From a bacterium (GTDB taxonomy: Bacteria > Bacteroidota > Ignavibacteria > Kapaibacteriales > UBA2268): DNA of 8,659 nt. Each line of letters starts with the position of its first letter. Within the stretch, counting starts at the first letter, position 1. A program made the position numbers and the translations under genes. The notes under the pieces are model-generated. The model made no database searches, was not told the DNA's origin, and was given only the letters and a program-made list of their open reading frames with translations. The stretch spans positions 1 to 8,659 of the forward strand of contig JANJUO010000260.1 of NCBI GenBank assembly GCA_024710535.1, read 5' to 3'. Shown here piece by piece: positions 1-6,782 of the stretch.

Positions 1-478
1 TTTCAAATAACTTTGTATTTTCTAATTCTTTAAAATTTTGCAATAAAACAATTTCTAATTTCAATTCATTATCATAAATAAATTTCATTGCAAGTTTATT
101 ATGAAAATTATATTTAATGCTTTTTATGGAATTGATATTAGTTTTAATATGTTGATTTGTATAGAAGTTAATCTTTGCATCATTATATTCAATTTCATAA
201 GCGGGGAATTCGGTAAAATCTATAGTTAATAGATTTGATTTTGAATGCTTATATGAAATATTACTTGGAATCTCAGAGATAATTTCAAAATCAACTTTAT
301 TTTTTTTGAAATTAACGATAAATTTGCCATCAGCAAACTGAGCAATACAACTTGAATCTTCATTATTCAATTCAAGAGAATTTATAAACAGCGGTTTATT
401 ATAATTTACTTTGCAAAAAAGTGAAATATTAGACAAAATAAATATGGCAATTATAAATAATTTTGTTTTGTTATTCAT
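1..478 (-). CDS. Secreted protein of unknown function (N-terminal part, cut by window edge)
   Basis: An open frame begins with ATG at 478 and runs without a stop through base 1, giving about 159 codons with the C-terminus outside the window. The protein starts MNNKTKLFIIAIFILSNISLF: a short Lys-containing n-region followed by a hydrophobic stretch (about residues 7-21), as in a Sec signal peptide. There is a Cys at residue 22, but the preceding SLF does not fit a lipobox. The visible mature part is rich in Asn, Lys, Ile and Phe with alternating hydrophobic residues, suggesting beta structure; I recognise no domain or catalytic motif. The sequence CAAAATTA at 507-514 reads TAATTTTG on the coding strand and matches a Bacteroidota -7 element (TAnnTTTG) about 30 nt before the start, but no good -33 TTTG accompanies it. 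No clear Shine-Dalgarno sequence was seen. That this is a real gene is fairly likely; its function is unknown. Confidence 0.6.
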   Translation of the reverse strand, partial: MNNKTKLFIIAIFILSNISLFCKVNYNKPLFINSLELNNEDSSCIAQFADGKFIVNFKKNKVDFEIISEIPSNISYKHSKSNLLTIDFTEFPAYEIEYNDAKINFYTNQHIKTNINSIKSIKYNFHNKLAMKFIYDNELKLEIVLLQNFKELENTKLFE

Positions 479-606
479 AGCATTCTTCAAGATACAATTA
501 AAAAAACAAAATTAATAAATAATTTTTGCATAAAATAATAGAATTTTATTTCTTGAAATCAATTTTGACCATTTATATATTAATCAAATTACAATTTTCA
601 GAAGTT

Positions 607-867
607 ATGCCTATAAATTCATCTGTTAAATTAAAAAGTTATTCCGCTAATATTAATTGTAATTCTGATGATATAAAAAGTAATTCCGCTGATATAAAAA
701 GTGCTTCTGCTAATGTATTTTGTGCTTCCGCTGATATAAAAAGTCTTTCTGTTAATATTTATTGTGTTTCAGTTAATATGATTTGTTGTTCCGCTGATGC
801 TATAAACAATTCGGTTAATATATTTTATTTTTCAGTTAATATGTTTTGCAATTACGATGATATATAA
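607..867 (+). CDS. Possible small repeat protein (11 degenerate heptads); coding status uncertain
   Basis: An 86-codon frame from ATG 607 to TAA 865-867 consists, after five residues, almost wholly of seven-residue repeats of the type S-[A/V]-[N/D]-[I/M/V]-x-[S/C]-x. Two flavours occur: SADIKSx and SVN(I/M)(Y/F/I)Cx. In favour of coding, the first codon of each repeat is always Ser while its third base takes all four values (TCC, TCT, TCA, TCG), and the fourth codon is nearly always Ile/Met/Val with a varying third base. Against it, the only upstream Shine-Dalgarno candidate is weak (CAGAAG), there is no signal peptide from this start, and a 21-bp DNA repeat keeps one frame open for free once a unit lacks stops. 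The frame can be extended to a TTG at 526, which adds a hydrophobic N-terminus, but nothing supports that start. Spacing of hydrophobic residues (positions 2 and 4) does not fit a coiled coil; short beta strands are more plausible. No known function. Confidence 0.35.
   Translation: MPINSSVKLKSYSANINCNSDDIKSNSADIKSASANVFCASADIKSLSVNIYCVSVNMICCSADAINNSVNIFYFSVNMFCNYDDI
622..864 (+). repeat. 21-bp degenerate tandem repeat, 11 full units plus a partial
   Basis: Units start at 622, 643, 664, 685, 706, 727, 748, 769, 790, 811 and 832, with a truncated unit at 853-864. The best conserved copies (664, 685, 727) share the core [TCC/TCT]-G[C/A]T-GATATAAAAAGT; the others replace the AAAAGT segment with TATTGT, ATTTGT or TTTTGT. 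No indels disturb the 21-bp register. Twenty-one bp is both seven codons and two helical turns, so the array could be read at protein level or as helically phased DNA. Confidence 0.85.
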
Positions 868-1118
868 ATTGAATTTTTCATACCTGCGTAGTACTTTTAT
901 GAAATTTCTGAATTAAAAAAAAGATTATCATAATAATTTTTTTTATTAACATTATTAAATTTTTAATAATCTGATACATGTTTTATAGTATTTGAAGGCG
1001 TAATGGACAAAATTAATGCTGATATCGCAGTAAATCAATAATTTTATTAGATTTGCATTATTTGAAAATATATGAATAAAAATTTTGTTTTAATTGCATT
1101 AAACTTCCTATTAATAAA

Positions 1119-1781
1119 TCATTTAAGATTCACACTAAAATCAATTCCGATAATATTAGAATGTATTGCCTTTTTTGTATTATATTCCTGCTCACGCATA
1201 AAATAAGTATCAATTTCAAGATAATCAGTTATCTCGAAAGCCAGACCAAGTGCATATCTTGCTTGGGTAACTCTATCACCATTTTCATAGATGAATCTAT
1301 AGAATATTTCGGATTCAATAAAGGGAGAAACAAAAGTAGAAGTGTTGTAATCAATTTTCAACTTATTTCGAAAATTATTTATCGTTTCGTCATCATCTCT
1401 GAATTTTATGTGAAGTCTTGCTCTATCAGTGAAAGTGAAATCATTCCAAGCATATTTAAAACTTGCATTTGCATAAACTTCATCCCTGATTTCTTCATCT
1501 AAAATCAAATTTCTATATCTATAAAATAAGCCAACTTTAAAAAAATTTGATAATTTATAACTCAAGCCAATATCTGTCAAGCTCTGATTAAGTTTCGTTG
1601 AATAGTCGCTATATCGGAGTTCTTGCGATAGTTCCACATCCAAATTTTTCAATACAACTTTCTTAATTTGGAAACTGCCCCAAGTTTGCCCATCCTCCAT
1701 TGGATATGATTTTTTTGCATACAAATTGCTTGTTAATAAAAAGATGGCAGAAAACATTATCACAAATTGGTTCACTCTCAT
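1119..1781 (-). CDS. DUF2490-like outer-membrane beta-barrel protein
   Basis: The start is the ATG at 1781, giving 220 residues. It lies one nucleotide after the TAG of the upstream DUF4956 gene and has AAGGA (1793-1797 on the other strand) 11 nt upstream, so translation is probably coupled. The longer frame opening with TTG at 1838 would spoil the signal peptide. Residues 1-22 are a Sec signal peptide (MRVNQFVIMFSAIFLLTSNLYA). The mature part begins with TWGSFQIKK and continues as alternating strands with paired Arg/Tyr motifs: LRYSDY (55-60), FYRYRNL (86-92), DRARLHIKFRD (119-129), ARYALGLAF (174-182) and the closing strand IIGIDFSVNLK (210-220). This Trp near the N-terminus plus YR/RxR strand pattern is that of the DUF2490 family, predicted outer-membrane barrels common in Bacteroidota. 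Its exact function is unknown. Position as the last gene of a polyphosphate-polymerase operon suggests a role tied to that system; this is inference. Confidence 0.77.
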   Translation of the reverse strand: MRVNQFVIMFSAIFLLTSNLYAKKSYPMEDGQTWGSFQIKKVVLKNLDVELSQELRYSDYSTKLNQSLTDIGLSYKLSNFFKVGLFYRYRNLILDEEIRDEVYANASFKYAWNDFTFTDRARLHIKFRDDDETINNFRNKLKIDYNTSTFVSPFIESEIFYRFIYENGDRVTQARYALGLAFEITDYLEIDTYFMREQEYNTKKAIHSNIIGIDFSVNLK

Positions 1782-1782
1782 A

Positions 1783-2433
1783 CTAATCATCGTCCTTATC
1801 TTCATCACCATCATATTCAAAATGAAATTCATTTCCAATGTAGTAGATTTTAATTTCTGAAGAGTCTTTCAAGAAATCAATTTTCCCAATTTCAAATCTT
1901 GTAATATCCAATCCTGTTCTATTTCTTAAGTCCATTAATAAAAGAGAATAATTTTCCGGTTTGATATTGTCGATTTTTTCATAAATTACCAATTTCATTT
2001 TTTCATTTTTTACCCAATATTTTTCAATTAGAAAGGTAATCGAAACAATTGCAAAATTTGTAAACAGTAACTCCAAAATACTTATTTTATTATTGAATAA
2101 AGAATTAATTATTGCAATACTAATAGAAATGAATAAATAAGCCATCTCCTTAACAGGAATGCTCATTGTCCTGAATCTCAAAATAGAAAATATTGCAAAT
2201 ATCCCGAATGCAAAGCCAGCACTGACCGATAAATCGTTCAGCAAACCACTTACAAAAAATACAATTATATTTGTAATTGCAAAGGTAAATAAATATGTTC
2301 TGTTGTTGCGTTTGCGAAAGTAGATCAAATAACTTAGGATGAAAATAAAAATCAAGTTCAAAGAAAATTTTATCAGTAACATATACAAACCTGCGTTCAA
2401 AATGCTGAAATTCAGAATTGATTCAGTTTCCAT
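1783..2433 (-). CDS. DUF4956 family inner-membrane protein
   Basis: I take the ATG at 2433 as start (216 residues): GGAG lies 7 nt upstream (2441-2444), it is the first ATG in the frame, and the longer version would need a TTG at 2457. The gene overlaps the end of the VTC gene by 11 nt. About five membrane segments are visible at residues 15-38, 47-64, 71-83, 97-113 and 119-137. Between the third and fourth lies the family's most conserved stretch, GFAFGIFAIFSILRFRT...IPVKEMAYLF (73-102). After the membrane part comes a soluble domain of about 75 residues and a very acidic end (YDGDEDKDDD). DUF4956 proteins commonly occur beside VTC-domain polyphosphate polymerases in bacteria, and that pairing is seen here. 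Their biochemical role is not established; a membrane anchor, regulator or conduit for polyphosphate are possibilities. Family assignment is confident, role is not. Confidence 0.9.
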   Translation of the reverse strand: METESILNFSILNAGLYMLLIKFSLNLIFIFILSYLIYFRKRNNRTYLFTFAITNIIVFFVSGLLNDLSVSAGFAFGIFAIFSILRFRTMSIPVKEMAYLFISISIAIINSLFNNKISILELLFTNFAIVSITFLIEKYWVKNEKMKLVIYEKIDNIKPENYSLLLMDLRNRTGLDITRFEIGKIDFLKDSSEIKIYYIGNEFHFEYDGDEDKDDD

Positions 2434-3202
2434 TACTTTGCTCCATAAATTTATCAATCATCAAAATTTTTTGTTTAAATCTATTATATTTCAATACATT
2501 TTGTGTATAAATCATAGCCATACAATATTTACTAAAGCCACTGATAGGCTGAATATTCAAACTTTTCAGCAATTGAAAAGATGCTGAATTATGATTGATT
2601 TTCTTTTGTTTTAATTCGATTAATGCTAGATCAGATAAAGTATGACTAATACTTGCATCCTGAAAATTGATATTTAAATCAATAGTGATTTTTTCGGGAA
2701 TTGATTCATTAACCAATGTGATTCGTTCGTAATCCACAAAAACTCTTGAAAATATTGCCTCAGGATTGACATCTGTTTCGTTTTGGATAAGTAAAGTAAT
2801 AGTATTGCTTTTCAAATTACAATTATCATCTAATTTAATCCTCTTTTTAGATGTTAAGGCATTATTTGTTTTATGTTTGATTTCAAAAAATGTAGTTCCT
2901 GCATCAACATAGTGGCGACATCGAATTTTGTAACGGTCTAATTTTCCATTATGATGCTGATTAAAGAAATGATTATCTTTTGTATCGAAATAAATATTGT
3001 GATATGAAAAAAAACGTTTGCTATTTATTTCCAAAATTTTAAAATCAGGCAAAAAATATTGCAAAATTTCTAATACATTATCTTTATTGACTAAAAATTT
3101 CGTGTCGAATCTATTCAATAAATTTAATTCTTCCAAATCCGCCAAAGATATAGCTCTAAAGGAATTCAATAAGTTATGTAACTCATTTTGAATCCAATTC
3201 AT
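2423..3202 (-). CDS. VTC-domain polyphosphate polymerase
   Basis: A protein of 259 residues starting at ATG 3202, preceded by AAAGGTG six nt upstream. It belongs to the VTC domain group of the triphosphate-tunnel metalloenzymes, which build polyphosphate from the gamma-phosphate of ATP inside an eight-stranded tunnel. The tunnel motifs appear in order: NRFDTKFLV with Lys35, YFDT (71-74), DRYKIRCRHY with Arg94 and Arg96, FFEIKHK with Glu107 and Lys109, KKR at 119-121, VDYER with Arg160, KITIDLNI (171-178, Asp175), IELK (195-198, Glu196) and GFSKY (222-226). All basic phosphate-contacting positions and the acidic metal-binding positions expected in the family therefore look present, so the enzyme is probably active. 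No SPX domain and no membrane segment is present, unlike eukaryotic Vtc4; membrane attachment probably comes through the overlapping DUF4956 partner. First gene of a three-gene operon and divergent from hppA. Confidence 0.9.
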   Translation of the reverse strand: MNWIQNELHNLLNSFRAISLADLEELNLLNRFDTKFLVNKDNVLEILQYFLPDFKILEINSKRFFSYHNIYFDTKDNHFFNQHHNGKLDRYKIRCRHYVDAGTTFFEIKHKTNNALTSKKRIKLDDNCNLKSNTITLLIQNETDVNPEAIFSRVFVDYERITLVNESIPEKITIDLNINFQDASISHTLSDLALIELKQKKINHNSASFQLLKSLNIQPISGFSKYCMAMIYTQNVLKYNRFKQKILMIDKFMEQSNGN

Positions 3203-3245
3203 AAATCACCTTTTACATTCTTTCTATGCAGTTTCCTTATCCAAT

Positions 3246-3287
3246 CAAAGATAATTACACATCAAAAAATTCTTAGTTACAAAAGTA
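3246..3287 (-). promoter_or_regulatory. Candidate -7 elements for the VTC operon
   Basis: Two sequences on the minus strand match the Bacteroidota -7 consensus TAnnTTTG: TACTTTTG (3287-3280) and TATCTTTG (3253-3246), about 78 and 44 nt before the VTC start. Neither has a TTTG at the expected 18-20 nt upstream, so which one is used, if either, is uncertain. Confidence 0.3.
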
Positions 3288-3446
3288 TAAATAAATTTCA
3301 ATATAGTCACTACAATTTATTGAATAAAAATGAATAAAAAAATATTTTTCAGAAACAATTTACAAGTAATCGTTAATCTAAATCTAAGATAAACTGATAT
3401 ATTTCCTTGATATTTTAATTTTTTTTTGGAAAATTAATTATTTAGT

Positions 3447-3476
3447 TTTGGTTAATAAAAATTTTTGATAAATTTG
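3447..3476 (+). promoter_or_regulatory. Bacteroidota-type promoter of hppA
   Basis: TTTG at 3447-3450 is followed after 18 nt by TAAATTTG at 3469-3476. This fits the Bacteroidota primary sigma-factor pattern (TTTG at -33, about 19 nt, TAnnTTTG at -7). Transcription would begin near 3483, leaving a leader of about 50 nt before hppA. The region is AT-rich, so chance matches are possible, but spacing and both elements agree. Confidence 0.5.
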
Positions 3477-3531
3477 CTGTTTGTAATTTGTATAAAATAA
3501 GTTATTTTGTAAAACTAATATTTGAGAGGTT

Positions 3532-5721
3532 ATGCAACCGATTCTTTATCTAATTCCTATAGCAGGCATAATTGCATTGCTATATACTTTTGTAAAATCT
3601 GCATGGGTTACAAAGCAAGATCCGGGCAGTGAAAAGATGCAAAAAATTGCAAAATTTATTTCAGATGGTGCATTAGCGTTTCTGAAAGCTGAATACAAAA
3701 TCATCGCAATATTTGTAGCAGTTGTGGCAATTCTTTTAGTTATTCAAGGATTAAATGTACCTCATGCCACTCCATTAACAGCATTATCCTTTGTTATTGG
3801 CGCATTATGTTCCGCTTTAGCGGGTCATATTGGAATGAATGTGGCAACCAAAGCAAATGTTAGAACAACAAATGCGGCAAGAACCGGACTCAATCAAGCT
3901 CTATTGGTTGCCTTCACCGGTGGTTCGGTAATGGGAATGGGTGTAGTTGGCTTGGGAGTATTTGGTCTTTCTGCATTATTCATCGCATATTCATATTATT
4001 TTGGATTTAGCGAGCAAGCATACTTAGAGCAAATTATTACAGCTATAACAGGATTTTCATTTGGTGCTTCTTCTATTGCATTATTTGCAAGAGTAGGTGG
4101 TGGTATTTATACAAAAGCTGCAGACGTTGGAGCAGATTTGGTGGGCAAAGTGGAAGCAGGAATTCCTGAAGATCATCCACTGAATCCAGCAACAATCGCT
4201 GATAATGTTGGTGATAATGTTGGTGACGTTGCAGGTATGGGTGCTGATTTATTCGAAAGTTATGTTGGCTCAATTATTGGAACAATGGTTCTTGGTGCGG
4301 CATTCTTTACTCTACCTGAATTTGCTAATACTCCGTTTGGACCATTATCAGGTGTAATTTTACCGTTATTCCTATCGGCGGCAGGTATTATCGTTTCAAT
4401 TATTGGAACATTTTTTGTGAAAGTAAAAGAAAACGGTAATCCACAAACGGCATTAAATATGGGCAGTTTTATTGCCGCTATCGGTATGATTGTAGTATCT
4501 TATTTTATCATACATTGGATGCTACCCGAAACTTGGACTTATACAGATTTACTTTATGACGAAGTGAAAACAATTACCTCAAATGGTATATTTCTTTCAA
4601 CAATAGTTGGTTTGCTTGCCGGTGTTGGTATTGGCTTGATTACAGAGTATTATACAGGATTGGGCAAGCCACCGGTTAGAAAAATTGCAGAACAGTCAAT
4701 CACTGGTTCAGCAACTAATATTATTGCCGGTTTGGGAACAGGTATGCTTTCAACTGCAATTCCAATTATTTTGATTTGTATTGCTATTGTTTTATCTTTT
4801 GAATTTGCTAATTTATACGGTATTGCTATTGCTGCCGTTGGTATGCTTGCAACAACAGGTATCCAACTTGCAGTTGATGCTTACGGACCAATTAGTGATA
4901 ATGCTGGTGGTATTGCACAAATGGCAGAACTTCCTGAAGATGTAAGACAAAAAACTGATAAACTTGACGCTGTTGGAAATTCAACTGCCGCAATTGGTAA
5001 AGGTTTTGCAATTGGCTCGGCAGCATTAACGGCACTTGCATTATTTGGTGCATTTATGACCGCCGCTCATATCAAAACAATTGACGTTTCTAAAGCAAAT
5101 GTTATGGCAGGTTTGTTTATTGGCGGACTTATGCCTTTCGTATTCTCTGCTTTAGCAATGGGTGCTGTTGGTCGTGCCGCAAGAAATATGGTTGAGGAAG
5201 TTAGAAGACAATTCAAAGAAATTCCTGAACTAAATGCAGCATTAAAAGTATTCAGAAAAAATGACGGCAAAGAACTTTCCGAATGGTCAAAAGCAGATTT
5301 GGATGTTTATCATGCCGCAGATGGCAAAGCCGAATATGCAAAATGCGTTGAAATATCAACAAAAGAATCATTAAAAGAAATGATTATTCCGGGCTTACTC
5401 GCAGTGGTTGTGCCGATTGCATTCGGATTTGCATTTGGTGCGGAAGTACTTGCAGGTTTGCTTGCAGGAGTTACCGTTGTTGGCGTTTTGATGGCAATTT
5501 TCCAATCAAATGCCGGTGGTGCTTGGGATAATGCAAAGAAAATGTTTGAAGAAGGTGTAAATATCAATGGAACAATGCATTACAAAGGCTCCGAAGCTCA
5601 TAAAGCGGCTGTAACCGGAGACACTGTTGGAGATCCTTTCAAAGATACTTCTGGTCCGGCTTTGAATATTCTTATTAAGTTGATGTCTGTTGTTTCTTTG
5701 GTTATTGCAACATTAATCTAA
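3532..5721 (+). CDS. hppA: Membrane-bound ion-pumping pyrophosphatase (K+-dependent type)
   Basis: A 729-residue integral membrane enzyme that couples hydrolysis of pyrophosphate to outward pumping of H+ and/or Na+; full length for the family, which usually has 16 membrane helices. Active-site motifs are intact: GGGIYTKAADVGADLVGKVE (189-208), PEDHPLNPATIADNVGDNVGD (212-232), SNAGGAWDNAKK (659-670) and GDTVGDPFKDTSGPALN beginning at 696. The GNSTAAIGKG segment carries Ala486 and Gly489 where K+-independent enzymes have Lys and Thr, so the K+-dependent subclass is expected. DLFESYVGS places Glu242 at the ion-gate position found in Na+-pumping and some H+-pumping bacterial enzymes; which ion is moved cannot be decided by eye. 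The ATG is preceded by GAGAGG only two nt away, an unusually tight spacing. It has its own promoter, diverges from the polyphosphate-polymerase operon and ends before a strong terminator. Base composition is richer in G+C than the flanks, as expected for a conserved gene. Confidence 0.97.
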   Translation: MQPILYLIPIAGIIALLYTFVKSAWVTKQDPGSEKMQKIAKFISDGALAFLKAEYKIIAIFVAVVAILLVIQGLNVPHATPLTALSFVIGALCSALAGHIGMNVATKANVRTTNAARTGLNQALLVAFTGGSVMGMGVVGLGVFGLSALFIAYSYYFGFSEQAYLEQIITAITGFSFGASSIALFARVGGGIYTKAADVGADLVGKVEAGIPEDHPLNPATIADNVGDNVGDVAGMGADLFESYVGSIIGTMVLGAAFFTLPEFANTPFGPLSGVILPLFLSAAGIIVSIIGTFFVKVKENGNPQTALNMGSFIAAIGMIVVSYFIIHWMLPETWTYTDLLYDEVKTITSNGIFLSTIVGLLAGVGIGLITEYYTGLGKPPVRKIAEQSITGSATNIIAGLGTGMLSTAIPIILICIAIVLSFEFANLYGIAIAAVGMLATTGIQLAVDAYGPISDNAGGIAQMAELPEDVRQKTDKLDAVGNSTAAIGKGFAIGSAALTALALFGAFMTAAHIKTIDVSKANVMAGLFIGGLMPFVFSALAMGAVGRAARNMVEEVRRQFKEIPELNAALKVFRKNDGKELSEWSKADLDVYHAADGKAEYAKCVEISTKESLKEMIIPGLLAVVVPIAFGFAFGAEVLAGLLAGVTVVGVLMAIFQSNAGGAWDNAKKMFEEGVNINGTMHYKGSEAHKAAVTGDTVGDPFKDTSGPALNILIKLMSVVSLVIATLI

Positions 5722-5745
5722 TAAATAAATCTTGTATTAAAATAA

Positions 5746-5780
5746 AAATGCCGCTTAATTTTAAGCGGCATTTCTTTTTT
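5746..5780. terminator. Bidirectional intrinsic terminator
   Basis: AAATGCCGCTTAA (5746-5758) and TTAAGCGGCATTT (5761-5773) form a perfect 13-bp inverted repeat around TT, in practice a 12-bp stem with a four-base loop, followed by CTTTTTT on the plus strand. On the minus strand the hairpin is followed by a T-rich run as well. It lies between the converging ends of hppA and the DHOD-like gene and probably stops transcription from both sides. Confidence 0.93.
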
Positions 5781-5795
5781 AGGTAATAGCTGAAA

Positions 5796-6782
5796 TTATT
5801 TTCCTGCGAAATGTTGCATAAATTGAACTCTTTCGTAAGCCGCAGGATTATTAGTTGATGATTGGCTTAATTTACCTCTGAAATCATCAATTTTATTGAA
5901 TTTTTTCTTCGTCATCCATTTATCAAGGAATGTTACCATTTCGGTGATTTGAGAATAACCATTTTTATAAAGTGATGAAGCCACTTGAACAGCATTTGCA
6001 CCAGCAAGTAATTGCTTTACAACACCTTCCCCATCATGAACACCTGTTGAAGCCGCCAAATCGCATTTAACTCTATTTGCCATAATTGCAATCCAACGTA
6101 AAGAAATTGTAATATCAGAAGGAGAACTGTAGATATTTGATGGATTCACTTCCAAGTTGTTAATATCAATATCAGGACTATAGAATCTGTTGAATAAAAC
6201 CAAACCGTTAATTCCGGTTTCTGACAATTTCATTATCATATTAGCCAAATTCGAGAAGTAATAACTGATTTTTAATGAAACAGGAATTGAAATTTCTTTT
6301 TTCACTTTTTCAATTACATCAAAATATACTTTTTCGTTATCTTCACCGCTTCTTTTCAAATCCGATGGAAGAATAAACATATTCAATTCGATTGCATCTG
6401 CACCCGCATCTTGAATTCTTTTTGCAAAAGAAGTCCATTCTTCGGCATCAACGCAATTAATACTTGCAATGATAGGAATTTCTACCGATTTTTTTGCGTC
6501 TTCAATCAAAAACAAATATTTAGAAACGCCATCTTCCATTGCATCAAAATCAAATGCATCAAAGATTTCAGGATAAATCAATGAGGGAGCGCTCATTTGA
6601 TTCATGTTTTTCTTCATTTCATAATTAATTTCTTCTTCAAAAATTGATTTCAGAACAACAGCACCTGCGCCATGCTTTTCAATTTCTTGAATTTGATGAA
6701 TTGTTTTTGTTAATCCTGAACTTGCCGCAATAATTGGATTCTTTAAATTTAGTCCAAGATAACTTGTTGATAAATCTGCCAT
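5796..6782 (-). CDS. Dihydroorotate dehydrogenase-like FMN protein, catalytic base missing
   Basis: A 328-residue TIM-barrel protein starting at ATG 6782, with AAGGTG five nt upstream. It opens with LSTSYLGLNLKNPIIAASSGLT, the typical start of the DHOD class 1/PreA group. FMN-contacting features are present: Lys45 in VVLKS, Asn109 in ASIN, Asn134 in IELN, Lys171 in VSLKIS, and the phosphate-binding part ASTGVHDGEGVVKQLLAGANAVQVAS (244-269, in two pieces). It ends with the usual NNPAAYERVQFMQ. Where active enzymes have N-x-S-C-P-N (class 1) or a Ser base (class 2), this protein reads ELNMFILPSD (132-141), so the catalytic Cys/Ser is absent. This matches the 'DHOD-like' subgroup of Bacteroidota, thought to bind FMN but not necessarily to oxidise dihydroorotate. 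Pyrimidine synthesis should therefore not be assigned to it. No pyrimidine or nifJ gene lies within the window. It stands alone, transcribed toward the terminator it shares with hppA. Confidence 0.9.
   Translation of the reverse strand: MADLSTSYLGLNLKNPIIAASSGLTKTIHQIQEIEKHGAGAVVLKSIFEEEINYEMKKNMNQMSAPSLIYPEIFDAFDFDAMEDGVSKYLFLIEDAKKSVEIPIIASINCVDAEEWTSFAKRIQDAGADAIELNMFILPSDLKRSGEDNEKVYFDVIEKVKKEISIPVSLKISYYFSNLANMIMKLSETGINGLVLFNRFYSPDIDINNLEVNPSNIYSSPSDITISLRWIAIMANRVKCDLAASTGVHDGEGVVKQLLAGANAVQVASSLYKNGYSQITEMVTFLDKWMTKKKFNKIDDFRGKLSQSSTNNPAAYERVQFMQHFAGK

Larger units (their letters stand above)
3203..3531. other. Divergent intergenic region between VTC operon and hppA
   Basis: These 329 bases are very AT-rich with long A and T runs and contain no plausible gene on either strand. 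They must hold the promoters for both the leftward polyphosphate operon and rightward hppA; candidates are listed separately. No riboswitch-like structure or clear operator palindrome was recognised. Confidence 0.8.

Noticed and set aside
526..606. Extension of the repeat frame upstream to a TTG codon, giving a hydrophobic N-terminus
   Set aside because: The TTG has no ribosome-binding site and the stretch is AT-rich sequence that gives hydrophobic codons by chance; ATG 607 sits closer to the repeat.
622..864. Possible CRISPR array
   Set aside because: The 21-bp units are contiguous, degenerate and without unique spacers, and no cas gene is present.
922..972. AT-only inverted repeat (AGATTAT...ATAATCT with an inner TAATAAT/ATTATTA)
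   Set aside because: It is interrupted, made almost only of A-T pairs and about 150 bp from the nearest gene end; such symmetry is expected by chance in sequence this AT-rich.
1161..1502. Plus-strand open frame of 113 codons
   Set aside because: It lies wholly opposite the DUF2490-like gene, which has a signal peptide, barrel pattern and operon context.
2339..2587. Plus-strand open frame of 82 codons
   Set aside because: It lies opposite the junction of the DUF4956 and VTC genes, both of which carry family motifs.
4073..5567. Three minus-strand open frames of 66-85 codons inside hppA
   Set aside because: They are antisense to highly conserved pyrophosphatase motifs and have low-complexity translations.
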